Positions 54,409-61,969 of a stretch of DNA of 64,000 nt are shown here, in pieces. Source of the stretch: UJ101 sp965262705. Its GTDB lineage: Bacteria; Bacteroidota; Bacteroidia; Flavobacteriales; UJ101. Below the pieces are notes generated by a model. The model was not told the DNA's origin. It was given only the letters and a program-made list of their open reading frames with translations, and did no database searches. The stretch lies in NCBI GenBank assembly GCA_965262705.1, contig OZ253556.1, positions 620,001-684,000 of the forward strand, given 5' to 3'. How positions within the stretch are numbered: the stretch's first letter is position 1; every line of letters begins with the position of its first letter. Both the position numbers and the translations under genes were made by a program.

Positions 54409-55323
54409 ATGATTAAACGCACTTTGTATTTTGGTAATCCTGCTTATCTGTTCACGGAACTGGAGCAGTTAAAGATTAAACGAGTTGATGAAGAAAAAAC
54501 TTATCAAATTCCAATAGAGGATATTGGTATCGTGATTATTGACCATCCGCAAATTACGCTAACACAGTCGGTAATTGCAAAATTATTAGAAAATAATGCG
54601 GCTTTAATCAGCTGCAATAAAACCCATCATCCGACCGGTATGATGCTCAACTTAGATGGGCATACCAAGCAAAGTAAACTTTTTAAGCATCAACTTGAAG
54701 CAAATAAACCCTTAAAAAAAGGACTTTGGCAAATTACTATCAAGCAAAAAATTAAAAATCAAGCAGCTTTACTAAAGCGAATTAATCAAGAAAATAACTA
54801 TCTTCTCACGCTGGAAAAAGAAGTTAAAAGCGGCGATTTAACGAACTGTGAAGCAAAAGCTGCCGGATTTTATTGGAAAAAATACTTTGTTAGATTAAAT
54901 GAGGGGGCAATAACCCGGGAGCGTTTTGGTGCACCGCCAAATAATTTGCTAAATTATGGTTACGCCATTTTACGGGCTATTATTGCCCGAAACTTAGTCG
55001 GAAGCGGGCTTTTGCCTACTTTAGGTATTTATCATCGCAATCAATATAACGCTTATTGCTTAGCAGATGACATTATGGAGCCGTATCGTCCTTTTGTAGA
55101 TGCCTGTGTTTTAGAAATTGTTAGAAAGGAATTGATAATAAATGAACTAACGCCCGAAATTAAAAAGCAGATATTAAAAATACCAGTGATGGATGTAAAA
55201 ATAGGAAATAAAATTCGGCCGTTAATGGTTGCTGCTCAGCAAACAACCGCCTCGTTGTCTCAAGCATTTAAAGAAAAGGAATGCTGCGTTAAATATCCTA
55301 CCTTTTATGCACAACCGGTTTAG
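54409..55323 (+). CDS. cas1: CRISPR-associated integrase Cas1, type II
   Basis: 304 residues. Integrates new spacers with Cas2. The metal-binding residues are visible: E148 in NCEAKAAGFYWKKYF, H209 in GIYHRNQYNAYCLADD, and D220/D221 with IMEPYRPFVD. Normal length for type II Cas1. It overlaps cas2 by 17 bp. There is no csn2 or cas4, which defines subtype II-C. Confidence 0.96.
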   Translation: MIKRTLYFGNPAYLFTELEQLKIKRVDEEKTYQIPIEDIGIVIIDHPQITLTQSVIAKLLENNAALISCNKTHHPTGMMLNLDGHTKQSKLFKHQLEANKPLKKGLWQITIKQKIKNQAALLKRINQENNYLLTLEKEVKSGDLTNCEAKAAGFYWKKYFVRLNEGAITRERFGAPPNNLLNYGYAILRAIIARNLVGSGLLPTLGIYHRNQYNAYCLADDIMEPYRPFVDACVLEIVRKELIINELTPEIKKQILKIPVMDVKIGNKIRPLMVAAQQTTASLSQAFKEKECCVKYPTFYAQPV

Positions 55324-55642
55324 CGCGTATAGAATTATGTGGGTTTTGGTATTATTCGATTTGCCGACTGTAACCAAAAAAGATAAAAAGATTGCTTCAA
55401 ATTTTAGAAAAAATCTTTTAAAAGACGGATTTACCATGTTTCAATTTAGCATGTATCTTCGCCATTGTCCAAGTAAGGAAAATGCTCAAGTTCATATTAA
55501 ACGAGTAAAAAAATGGTTGCCCAAGGAAGGGCATATTGGCATTTTGTGTATAACCGATAAACAATTTGGAAATATTGAAATTTACTTTGGAAAAACTAAA
55601 ACAGAACCACAAACAGGTGCACAACAATTAGAACTTTTTTAA
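55307..55642 (+). CDS. cas2: CRISPR-associated protein Cas2
   Basis: 111 residues from ATG 55307 (MHNRFSAYRIMWVLVLFDLP). The ferredoxin-like fold starts with VLVLFDLPTVTKKD, whose conserved aspartate follows strand 1, and has GFTMFQFSMYLRHC and HIGILCITDKQFG. The longer in-frame start at 55229 would lie deep inside cas1 and is rejected. Structural partner of Cas1 in spacer acquisition. Confidence 0.95.
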   Translation: MHNRFSAYRIMWVLVLFDLPTVTKKDKKIASNFRKNLLKDGFTMFQFSMYLRHCPSKENAQVHIKRVKKWLPKEGHIGILCITDKQFGNIEIYFGKTKTEPQTGAQQLELF

Positions 55643-55644
55643 AA

Positions 55645-55666
55645 AATATTCCCTTCTAAGGGTATT
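55645..55666. terminator. Possible terminator hairpin after cas2
   Basis: AATATTCCCTT and AAGGGTATT form a stem with a bulge just after the cas2 stop, with T- or A-runs on both sides. Weak, possibly bidirectional. Confidence 0.35.
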
Positions 55667-55728
55667 AAAATAAGTAGAATTGCCTAATTTTTTTATTCCA
55701 TAATCCTTGTCAATCCCTTTGACAATAA

Positions 55729-55745
55729 GCCTCACAGAGTGAGGC
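55729..55745. terminator. Perfect hairpin abutting the last CRISPR repeat
   Basis: GCCTCAC-AGA-GTGAGGC, 7 bp with a 3-nt loop, ends exactly where the first plus-strand repeat starts. For an array read on the minus strand it would lie directly after the terminal repeat and could end transcription. The T-tract is poor (TTATTG). Confidence 0.45.
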
Positions 55746-55979
55746 GTTGTCAAAGATAGTTTTTTTAAAGCAATTCACAACCTTAACAGATGAAAGGGCT
55801 TATTACGAAAGGTTGTCAAAGATAGTTTTTTTAAAGCAATTCACAACTATGCGGATACGTTTACCGAAATGTTAAACGTTGTCAAAGATAGTTTTTTTAA
55901 AGCAATTCACAACCAGCTGTCATGTCTTTTGCAACTTATCATTGTTGTCAAAGATAGTTTTTTTAAAGCAATTCACAAC
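55746..55979 (-). CRISPR. Type II-C CRISPR array, 4 repeats, 3 spacers
   Basis: Four identical 36-bp repeats at 55746-55781, 55812-55847, 55878-55913 and 55944-55979, with three 30-bp spacers. On the minus strand the repeat begins GTTGTGAATTGCTTT and ends CTATCTTTGACAAC. I orient it minus because the tracrRNA anti-repeat (CAATTCACAAC, minus strand at 49655) pairs with GTTGTGAATTG, the 5' part of the minus-strand repeat. Each repeat contains TTG (positions 2-4), 19 nt, and TATCTTTG (24-31), a full Bacteroidota-type promoter pointing into the next spacer. All repeats are identical, so there is no sign of decay, but the array is short. Confidence 0.97.
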
Positions 55980-55983
55980 ACGA

Positions 55984-56090
55984 TATGAGAGCTTTTGCTT
56001 TCTCTGACTTGCATTTACAGAATACATAAAAACATGAAGGCTATAGGATTTAACTTTCATGCTTTTCTTTATATGTTTTGGAAGGCGTTA
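55984..56090. repeat. Decayed GAGACC element beside the CRISPR array
   Basis: GAGAGCTTTTGCTTTCTCTGAC resembles the short-form unit, then CAGAATACATAAAAACATGA and TTTAACTTTCATGCTTTTC resemble the long form. It occupies the position where an array leader would be expected. Confidence 0.45.
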
Positions 56091-56092
56091 TA

Positions 56093-56824
56093 TTACCTAT
56101 TCTTAGCCAATAATCTCAAGATTTCAAAATACAACCATACTACGGTTACTAAAAGTCCGAAAGCGGAATACCATTCCATATATTTAGGAGCTCCATAGGC
56201 TACACCTTTTTCAATGCGGTCAAAATCTAATGCAAGATTAAGTGCAGCCAAGACGATAACGAAAATGCTAAACCCAATAGAAATAAGGCTTTTACTCCAA
56301 TCAAATAATTGAATATCCGTGAACAGCCCCATAAGGAATGCAATAAGATAATACGTCATTACTGCCAATGTTGCCCCAACGACAATAGCATGAAAACGCT
56401 TGGTTACTTTTATAATACGTGTTCTATATAGTGTAAGCATAATACCGAAAGTAACCACAGTACCCAGCGCAGCCTGCATTACAATTCCATGATAAGCCTT
56501 TTCAAAATAAAAGGATACTGATGCCAGGAAAACGCCTTCCATCACCGCATAAATAGGGGCTAAAGAAGGGGCATAACGAGGATTAAAACTCAAGAATAAC
56601 GAGACAAAAAAACCTGCAGCTACTGAGAAAGTCCAAAGAAGGGAAATATTATGGAAATAAGGGATGATTTGGTACCAGGTAAAAAATGCGCTTAGCACCA
56701 TTAATCCGAAGACAATATACGTTTTATTTAATGTCCCCTGAAGGCTCATTTGCTCTTCAGCAGTCGAAATAATACTTGATGAAATCGTTTTAAATTTCTT
56801 TTCTGATAATACCGGATTTGCCAT
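56093..56824 (-). CDS. Bax inhibitor-1/YccA family membrane protein
   Basis: 243 residues with seven hydrophobic segments, including KTYIVFGLMVLSAFFTWYQI, FVSLFLSFNPRYAPSLAPIY, VMEGVFLASVSFYFEKAYHG and a C-terminal ALNLALDFDRIEKGV, which carries the conserved acidic residues of the BI-1/YccA pore region. In bacteria these proteins are linked to Ca2+ leak or membrane proteolysis control; the exact role here is unknown. Confidence 0.9.
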   Translation of the reverse strand: MANPVLSEKKFKTISSSIISTAEEQMSLQGTLNKTYIVFGLMVLSAFFTWYQIIPYFHNISLLWTFSVAAGFFVSLFLSFNPRYAPSLAPIYAVMEGVFLASVSFYFEKAYHGIVMQAALGTVVTFGIMLTLYRTRIIKVTKRFHAIVVGATLAVMTYYLIAFLMGLFTDIQLFDWSKSLISIGFSIFVIVLAALNLALDFDRIEKGVAYGAPKYMEWYSAFGLLVTVVWLYFEILRLLAKNR

Positions 56825-56849
56825 TTTCCTATAATTTTATTTATATTTA

Positions 56850-56857
56850 CAAAGATA
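56850..56857 (-). promoter_or_regulatory. Bacteroidota -7 box TATCTTTG for the BI-1 gene
   Basis: Matches TAnnTTTG on the minus strand, 25 nt before the start codon. Confidence 0.45.
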
Positions 56858-56899
56858 TGAAATAATTTTGTTTTTTTGTTGATTAATATTTATTTTTTT

Positions 56900-58135
56900 A
56901 TGGAACCTATTCATCGTTTTATCAATCAAGTGATACAGTTTTTAGGGTTTTCAGAAGCGGTTGAATCATTATCTGTGGGAATTACCGATCTTTTACTTTT
57001 AGGGCTATCTGCTTTTTTATTAGATTTCATCTTGAAAAATATTTTTTCAATAATTGCTAGAAAAATTGTCAATCGAACCCAATTCACTTGGGATAATGTG
57101 CTTTATGAAAAAAAGATATTTAATAGCCTGAGCCACGCTATTTCCATTTCATTTATTTTTTTGCTGAGGACGTATTTTATAAGCAAAGAACAGCAAAATT
57201 TACTAACCCTCACCAACAAGATGATTTATACTTTATTCATTCTTGTATTCTTACAATTTATCGTGCGATTTATAAATGCAATTGTTAGCATTTCAACCTC
57301 TGAGAATAATCATCGAACGGTAGCGGTTAGGAGTTTTGCTCAATTACTAAAGATTATTACCTACATTTTTGGAATGATTCTGCTGATATCAGTTTTACTC
57401 GGTCAGGATTTTAAGGTGATTATCGGAAGTTTGTCTGCCATCACAGCGATTATTCTCTTATTATTTAGAGATACTATCTTGGGGTTTGTATCGGGCGTGC
57501 AGATCGCTTCTACCAAAATGGTTAAAGTCGGCGATTGGATTTCTATCCCTAAGCATCATGTGGACGGTACTGTAGTAGAAATCAACCTGGTTTCTGCTAA
57601 GATTAGAGGATGGGATAAAACTATCAGTTCTGTCCCTACGTATGATTTAATTTCTTCTTCAGTAAAAAACTACGAATCTATGCAAAAGGAAAATGTTCGA
57701 CGAATTAAGCGTTCGCTTATTTTTAATACAAAATCCTTTCGATTTCTTCAGAAAGAAGATTTAGAATTTCTTAAATCCTACGAACTTATTGCACCGTATT
57801 TATCTGAAAAAATCATCTCTATTGATACCGAAGAAGTAAAGCGAAAGGTTTCTAATATGCCTTCAATAATTAATAGCCAACAACTAACCAACATCGGTGT
57901 TTTTAGAAAGTATGCCGAGCTTTATTTAAAGAATCATGCTCAAATTGCTAAAAACGAAACGCTTCTTGTACGTCAATTAGATTTATCTCCTCATGGATTG
58001 CCACTTGAAATTTATTGTTTTACCAATACTTCAGACTGGATGAAATATGAAAAAATTCAAGCAGATATTTTTGACCACCTACTTACTTCAGCGCACGCAT
58101 TTAATTTAGAACTCGTGCAGGTATTAAGTGGTTAA
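56900..58135 (+). CDS. Mechanosensitive ion channel, MscS family
   Basis: 411 residues from MEPIHRFINQ (the in-frame TTG at 56876 is less likely). About five membrane segments come first, then the pore and MscS beta domain: FKVIIGSLSAITAIILLLFR with DTILGFVSGVQIASTKMVKV, GDWISIPKHHVDGTVVEINL, SAKIRGWDKTISSVPTYDLI. Closest to the YbdG-like group with extra C-terminal sequence. It protects the cell on osmotic downshift. Confidence 0.9.
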   Translation: MEPIHRFINQVIQFLGFSEAVESLSVGITDLLLLGLSAFLLDFILKNIFSIIARKIVNRTQFTWDNVLYEKKIFNSLSHAISISFIFLLRTYFISKEQQNLLTLTNKMIYTLFILVFLQFIVRFINAIVSISTSENNHRTVAVRSFAQLLKIITYIFGMILLISVLLGQDFKVIIGSLSAITAIILLLFRDTILGFVSGVQIASTKMVKVGDWISIPKHHVDGTVVEINLVSAKIRGWDKTISSVPTYDLISSSVKNYESMQKENVRRIKRSLIFNTKSFRFLQKEDLEFLKSYELIAPYLSEKIISIDTEEVKRKVSNMPSIINSQQLTNIGVFRKYAELYLKNHAQIAKNETLLVRQLDLSPHGLPLEIYCFTNTSDWMKYEKIQADIFDHLLTSAHAFNLELVQVLSG

Positions 58136-58139
58136 ATGA

Positions 58140-58200
58140 AAGCTAAGCCTTTAGCTATCTATGACTTGCAGCGGCTAAATTACTTTTTGCAAAGGGTTTT
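58140..58200. repeat. Decayed short-form GAGACC unit after mscS
   Basis: AAGCTAAGCCTTTAGCTATC, TGACTTGCAGCGGCTAAA, then TACTTTTTGCAAAGGGTTTT. Confidence 0.5.
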
Positions 58201-58289
58201 AAATTATTTTTTAAAAAAAAATGCTGTATAATATAAATTTTTACGCTATATTTGCGCTCGCTAAATTAAGAAATTCAAAATTCTTAAAT

Positions 58290-58363
58290 TCCTCCTTAGC
58301 TCAGTTGGTTAGAGCATCTGACTGTTAATCAGAGGGTCCTTGGTTCGAGCCCAAGAGGGGGAG
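58290..58363 (+). tRNA. tRNA-Asn (anticodon GTT)
   Basis: 74 nt. The acceptor stem TCCTCCT/AGGGGGA pairs throughout (one T-G). The D-arm is AGCTCAGTTGGTTAGAGC. The anticodon stem is TCTGA/TCAGA with loop CTGTTAA. The T-arm is CCTTGGTTCGAGCCCAAG (stem CTTGG/CCAAG). Discriminator G; CCA is not encoded. Confidence 0.97.
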
Positions 58364-58373
58364 CAAGCATTAA

Positions 58374-58411
58374 TAAAGAGTTTTATGAAAAGTCATAAAG
58401 TTCTTTTTTTG
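58374..58411 (+). terminator. Terminator after tRNA-Asn
   Basis: GAGTTTTATGA-AAAG-TCATAAAGTTC forms a long stem followed by TTTTTTTG. Confidence 0.75.
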
Positions 58412-58452
58412 TTGCTGAAACAATGCTGAAATATTTTGGTTAATTTTGAAAT

Positions 58453-58563
58453 ATGGATGGAAGTATTTATAAGTTAAAGAAATATGTTGGCTACTCTGAT
58501 TATATTGATTTTACAGAAAACCTTATAAATAAGAACATTATAGAGCTAAAATGTAATAGTTAA
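58453..58563 (+). CDS. Short open frame of unknown function (36 residues)
   Basis: Starts MDGSIYKLKKYVGYSDYIDF. A TAATTTTG box (58441-58448) ends 4 nt before the ATG, again a leaderless arrangement. It may be the N-terminal remnant of a longer gene of an integrated element next to the tRNA. No family recognised. Confidence 0.3.
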   Translation: MDGSIYKLKKYVGYSDYIDFTENLINKNIIELKCNS

Positions 58564-58620
58564 TATTTAATCTGATAATTTTAAATAAATTAGTAATATT
58601 AACTATTACATTTAAATGAA

Positions 58621-58663
58621 GTGTTCCCAGTTGGGCTTGAACCAGCGACCCCCTGATTATGAG
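58621..58663 (-). other. tRNA 3'-half remnant (attachment-site-like)
   Basis: The minus strand reads CTCATAATCAGGGGGTCGCT, then GGTTCAAGCCCAACTGGGAA and CAC: an anticodon-loop-like CTCATAA (CAT anticodon), variable region, T-arm and acceptor 3' strand. No matching 5' half precedes it, and the T-stem has a mismatch. Such 3' halves are typical of att sites of tyrosine-recombinase elements. Confidence 0.5.
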
Positions 58664-58859
58664 ATACTTAATGACATTTTTCATTGTCTTTCAATAATTT
58701 TCATGTTACTGAATATTAGCACTTTATGAATAAATCTGTTTCATCTACTTTCAATGAATTACATCCAGTTTTTAAAAATGTTGCAGCATTGTTTCAGCAG
58801 CCATTTTAACCTATCTAAAAATATGTAAGACTGTAAAAGTTGTAATATCTGTAAAAGGG

Positions 58860-59069
58860 TTACAAATCTTCAATATAGAATTTGTCAATTACTCTCAAAA
58901 TCATTTCATCAACTTCATTTGGTTTTTCTAAAACAACACAGATTTTAATGTTTTCCCATTCTAGTCTATCTTCTTTTGCTTTAAAAAGACCAGTACTCAA
59001 ATTTTCAAATAACTTAGTGATTAACTCATTGCTAAAAGTGGTTTTAAAATGATACTCTACCTCAAACAA
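58860..59069 (-). CDS. Hypothetical protein, 5' end probably cut by the IS element
   Basis: 69 residues from a TTG (MFEVEYHFKTTFSNELITKL ... VIDKFYIEDL). The frame continues upstream (YLTFSLDIL) into the left end of the IS5-family element at 59095 without an ATG. So the gene was probably interrupted by that insertion. Function unknown. Confidence 0.4.
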   Translation of the reverse strand: MFEVEYHFKTTFSNELITKLFENLSTGLFKAKEDRLEWENIKICVVLEKPNEVDEMILRVIDKFYIEDL

Positions 59070-59094
59070 TATATCTAAACTAAATGTAAGATAT

Positions 59095-60284
59095 AAGACC
59101 GTTGCAAGGTAATAAAGGATTAGATATAAAAAAGGGGATACTAAACGGCTATTTTATCTAAAAAGATAGTCTATTTATGGCATGAAAATATATCATCATC
59201 CTACTTTAGCCGATAGTATTTGTGATTTACGCACAAGGAAGATAAAAAAGTCTTTTTTCACTCAGTTAAACCGTTTGTTAGACTGGGAAAAAATAAGTAA
59301 AATAATAGACGGTCATTATAATAAGGGGAAAAGTGCTACAGGCAGTCCAAGTCATGATGGGTTATTTAGGTTGCTGAGTACTTCGACTAGGCTCAGTAAC
59401 CATTTGTCGAAGTACTATTCAAGATGTGTTTATTACAAACCGGGTATGGATTAAGTGATTATGAAGTGGAAGATAGGATAAATGACAGTCTTTCGTTCAG
59501 TTATTTTTGTGGTTTACCCCTAGCGCAATCCTCGCCTGATATAGTACTTTGAGTAGATTTAGAACATTGATGACGCAGGCGAATGCCTACGAGCGTTTAT
59601 TTAAGGAGATCAACGGTCAATTAGAACGCCATCCAATCATCATCAAAAAAGGAGCGATAGTAGATGCTAGTGTAATAGCGAGCTAAGTATTATTATGGGG
59701 ATAAAAAGCATTATGTTACCGATGAAGAAGGTCTGGTACTTGGAGTAGTAAGCACGAAAGCAAGTGTAAACGAGGGGAGCAATTTACAGGAGGTTTTAGC
59801 GTCTGCAGACCTGCCATCGGGGATTCCCTTAAAAGGGGATAAGGGCGATCAATCAGAGAAAAATGCGAGTTTGTTAAACAAGAGAAAGCGAAAGAATCAT
59901 ATACTGAAGAAAGCGAAAAGGGGAAAGCCATTAACGGATTATCAGAAGAAGTTCAATAAACGAATAGGGGAAACAAGAGTTAAAATAAAACGGACATTCG
60001 GAAGCATAAGGCGATGGTTTTCAGGCGGGGTGGCAGGATATAGAGGGATAGCAAAGATGCATACGCAAAACCTGATGGAGGCGATAGGGTATAATTTATA
60101 TTGAAGTCCGTGGATACTGGCGTCTAATCGTTAAAAATAGAGGAAAACAAGAGGATAAAGGAGTATTGATCGTCAATAAATCCATGAAAAAACAGTGAAA
60201 AACCTATCAATAAGTCAGTAGGTAAAATAAAAAAACTAAAAAACAAAGATTATAGACCCCATTCAAACTTTTTGCAATGGTCTT
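59095..60284 (+). mobile_element. IS5-family insertion sequence, inactivated
   Basis: 1190 bp between inverted ends AAGACCGTTGCAA and TTGCAATGGTCTT, with ATAT on both sides (59091-59094 and 60285-60288). The transposase reads MKIYHHPTLADSICDLRTRK, DYEVEDRINDSLSFSYFCGL, RFRTLMTQANAYERLFKEIN, AIVDASVIAS and GETRVKIKRTFGSIRRWFSG. It is broken by a 48-bp palindromic insertion (59369-59416) and by frameshifts near 59550 and 59685. The catalytic glutamate position in the late (V)ERTFG motif reads KRTFG. So it cannot encode an active transposase. Confidence 0.9.
59369..59416. repeat. 48-bp palindromic element with interleaved arms, inserted in the transposase gene
   Basis: Four arms in order: GGTTGCTGAG (A), TACTTCGAC (B), CTCAGTAACC (A', 9 of 10 complementary to A), GTCGAAGTA (B', perfect complement of B). 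The same family is nested inside long GAGACC elements at about 8234, 9885, 35870-35985, 40585, 41425 and 43885. Confidence 0.85.
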
Positions 60285-60359
60285 ATATCTAGCATTTTAA
60301 GTTTGAATTGAAAAAAGGTTAATTTTAGGTGTTTTTGAATACTCTTGCACTTGCATGAT

Positions 60360-60542
60360 TTATAATTCTTCAAATTTATCTACTTCAACTTCTAAAATGA
60401 CTACCTCTGTTTTGTTGGTGTAACAATTATTGATTTTAGCAAAATGATTGGCTAACTCAAAACTTGAAAATACTCCTAAGAATATTCTACTTCTATTGGT
60501 TTTATAAATATTTGTTTCAAACAGTACATAGCAAGTTTTCAT
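60360..60542 (-). CDS. Hypothetical protein downstream of radC
   Basis: 60 residues from MKTCYVLFETNIYKTNRSRI, 13 nt after the radC stop. Mixed alpha/beta character (IFLGVFSSFELANHFAKINN, VVILEVEVDKFEEL). A longer start at 60593 would overlap radC. Probably co-transcribed with radC; no family recognised. Confidence 0.5.
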   Translation of the reverse strand: MKTCYVLFETNIYKTNRSRIFLGVFSSFELANHFAKINNCYTNKTEVVILEVEVDKFEEL

Positions 60543-60555
60543 ATTAATCAGAGTT

Positions 60556-60990
60556 TTATAGTTTTCCCTCATCTGCAAAGCTGTAATGCTCATCTTTAGA
60601 AATTATTAGATGGTCAAGTAGTAAAATATCCACTAACTTACAAGCAGATTTAAGTTTCTTGGTAATCCTGTAATCAACTTCACTTGGTTTTAAATTTCTA
60701 CTTGGATGATTGTGTGCAATAGCTATGCTATTGGCTAAACATTTTAAAGCTACACTAAGTAACAATTTCATATGTAAAACAGCACCCCCAATACCACCTT
60801 TTGAGAGTTCATAAATACCGATCACTTCATTGGCTCTATTCAGTAGAATTGCTTTTAATTCCTCTTGCATTTCTATAGTATCTAAATTCCAATGATTAAT
60901 TGCCACTTGGTAGAGTTCATAACTATTATGAACTTTTATTTTCTTGGTTTTAGGCAAACTGTATGATCCCTTTATTTCTTCTATTTTCAT
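60556..60990 (-). CDS. radC: RadC family JAB-domain protein
   Basis: 144 residues from MKIEEIKGSY. The JAMM-type metal motif is IAIAHNHPSRNLKPSEVD (HxHPS...D) with an upstream glutamate in EELKAILLNRANEVIGIYE. Short RadC proteins like this, without the N-terminal helix-hairpin-helix, are common on Bacteroidota mobile elements and phages. The biochemical role is not settled. Confidence 0.87.
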   Translation of the reverse strand: MKIEEIKGSYSLPKTKKIKVHNSYELYQVAINHWNLDTIEMQEELKAILLNRANEVIGIYELSKGGIGGAVLHMKLLLSVALKCLANSIAIAHNHPSRNLKPSEVDYRITKKLKSACKLVDILLLDHLIISKDEHYSFADEGKL

Positions 60991-61046
60991 TATTTGAAGG
61001 ATTAAAAAAGGCATCACATTACTGCAATGCCCTTAGTGGTGAATAA

Positions 61047-61443
61047 CTAAACATATTCCATTACACCATTTTGGCTAAACTGCTCTACTTTTGGTTGTAA
61101 AGTTTCAGTAGCTTTGGGTGTATTTGAAATTGCAGGTGCTGGTAAATCTTCTGGTGCAAATACCCATCTGTGAGATACGGTAATTTCTTCTCCAGTTTCC
61201 TTAATCACATAATCAAAGGGTTCACACTCTTCCTTAATGATTTTGCCTGGCATTTCAAGTACCAATTAATGCAGAACAAGTCTGCAAATCAAAAGTGGAT
61301 GGAATAAATGCTCTTTTTGCAGTAGCATAGAAATTGCCAGTTTCTTGGCTTTGTACCATTTCAATGCCACCTTGTAATTCCAGAACAAAGAATGTTTCTC
61401 CATTGTCCTTTTCTCTTTCTTTGTAGTTAATAATTCTAACCAT
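61047..61443 (-). pseudogene. Mobile-element hypothetical protein split by a frameshift
   Basis: The upstream frame reads MVRIINYKEREKDNGETFFV ... QTCSALIGT and stops at 61255. The next frame continues EMPGKIIKEECEPFDYVIKE ... HRWVFAPEDLP to the stop at 61047. The join at GGTACTTGAAATGCC needs a one-base shift. I take it as one gene upstream of radC with an indel; sequencing error or programmed shifting cannot be excluded. Function unknown. Confidence 0.5.
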
Positions 61444-61461
61444 GATTAATAAATTTTTGAG

Positions 61462-61620
61462 TTAATGACGAATTGCCTTATCCATGTTATAATTCTGAAC
61501 TAAACCCTTGCTATCACCTAAAATTTGAGTTGCTGACTGTAACCATTTCTAAGACACAGAGAGGTTATCTCTCCCTGAATAAGTGGGGGTTTTTAGGTGG
61601 TGTTGGTTATGTAAAAAAGT
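61462..61620 (-). pseudogene. Remnant frame upstream of the split gene
   Basis: The frame reads HLKTPTYSGRDNLSVS, a TAG (61549-61551), then KWLQSATQILGDSKGLVQ and NYNMDKAIRH to a stop at 61462. Protein-like but with no start codon and one in-frame stop. The rest of 61620-61969 shows nothing I can identify. Confidence 0.3.
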
Positions 61621-61969
61621 AAACTGCCTAATGTTTGAAAACATAGCAGATTTGATTGTTTTGTAGATTGATTTTTGAAGTAGCAAAATTGAGTAGCACA
61701 ACTACAGTACTTCTACCCATACCTGTAGCCAAAATATTCTATTAGTTTAGGTGGGTTTTGATTCTGGTTTGAAAAGAAAACACTCTCCATTTTTCCAAGA
61801 TTTATTTTCTCCCCTGAAAAATTTGAATTTCTATAAATCAAGGGGGCGGGGGTGGTTTGTACAGAGGGTACTTGACACATTCACTATTGACCACCAAAAA
61901 TTTTTTATAATTTTTTTTCAGATAATTTTCTTAGATTTGGCATTTAATGACAAGAAAACCAAGTGCAAA

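Noticed and set aside
55229..55306. Longer Cas2 N-terminus
   Set aside because: It lies inside cas1 and is not Cas2-like; ATG 55307 gives the standard start.
55746..55979. Reading the CRISPR array on the plus strand, same direction as cas9
   Set aside because: The only anti-repeat found, with nexus and terminator downstream of it, pairs with the minus-strand repeat.
59871..60104. 77-codon frame (MLNKRKRKNHILKKAKRGKP...) as a separate gene
   Set aside because: It is the C-terminal piece of the broken IS5-family transposase.
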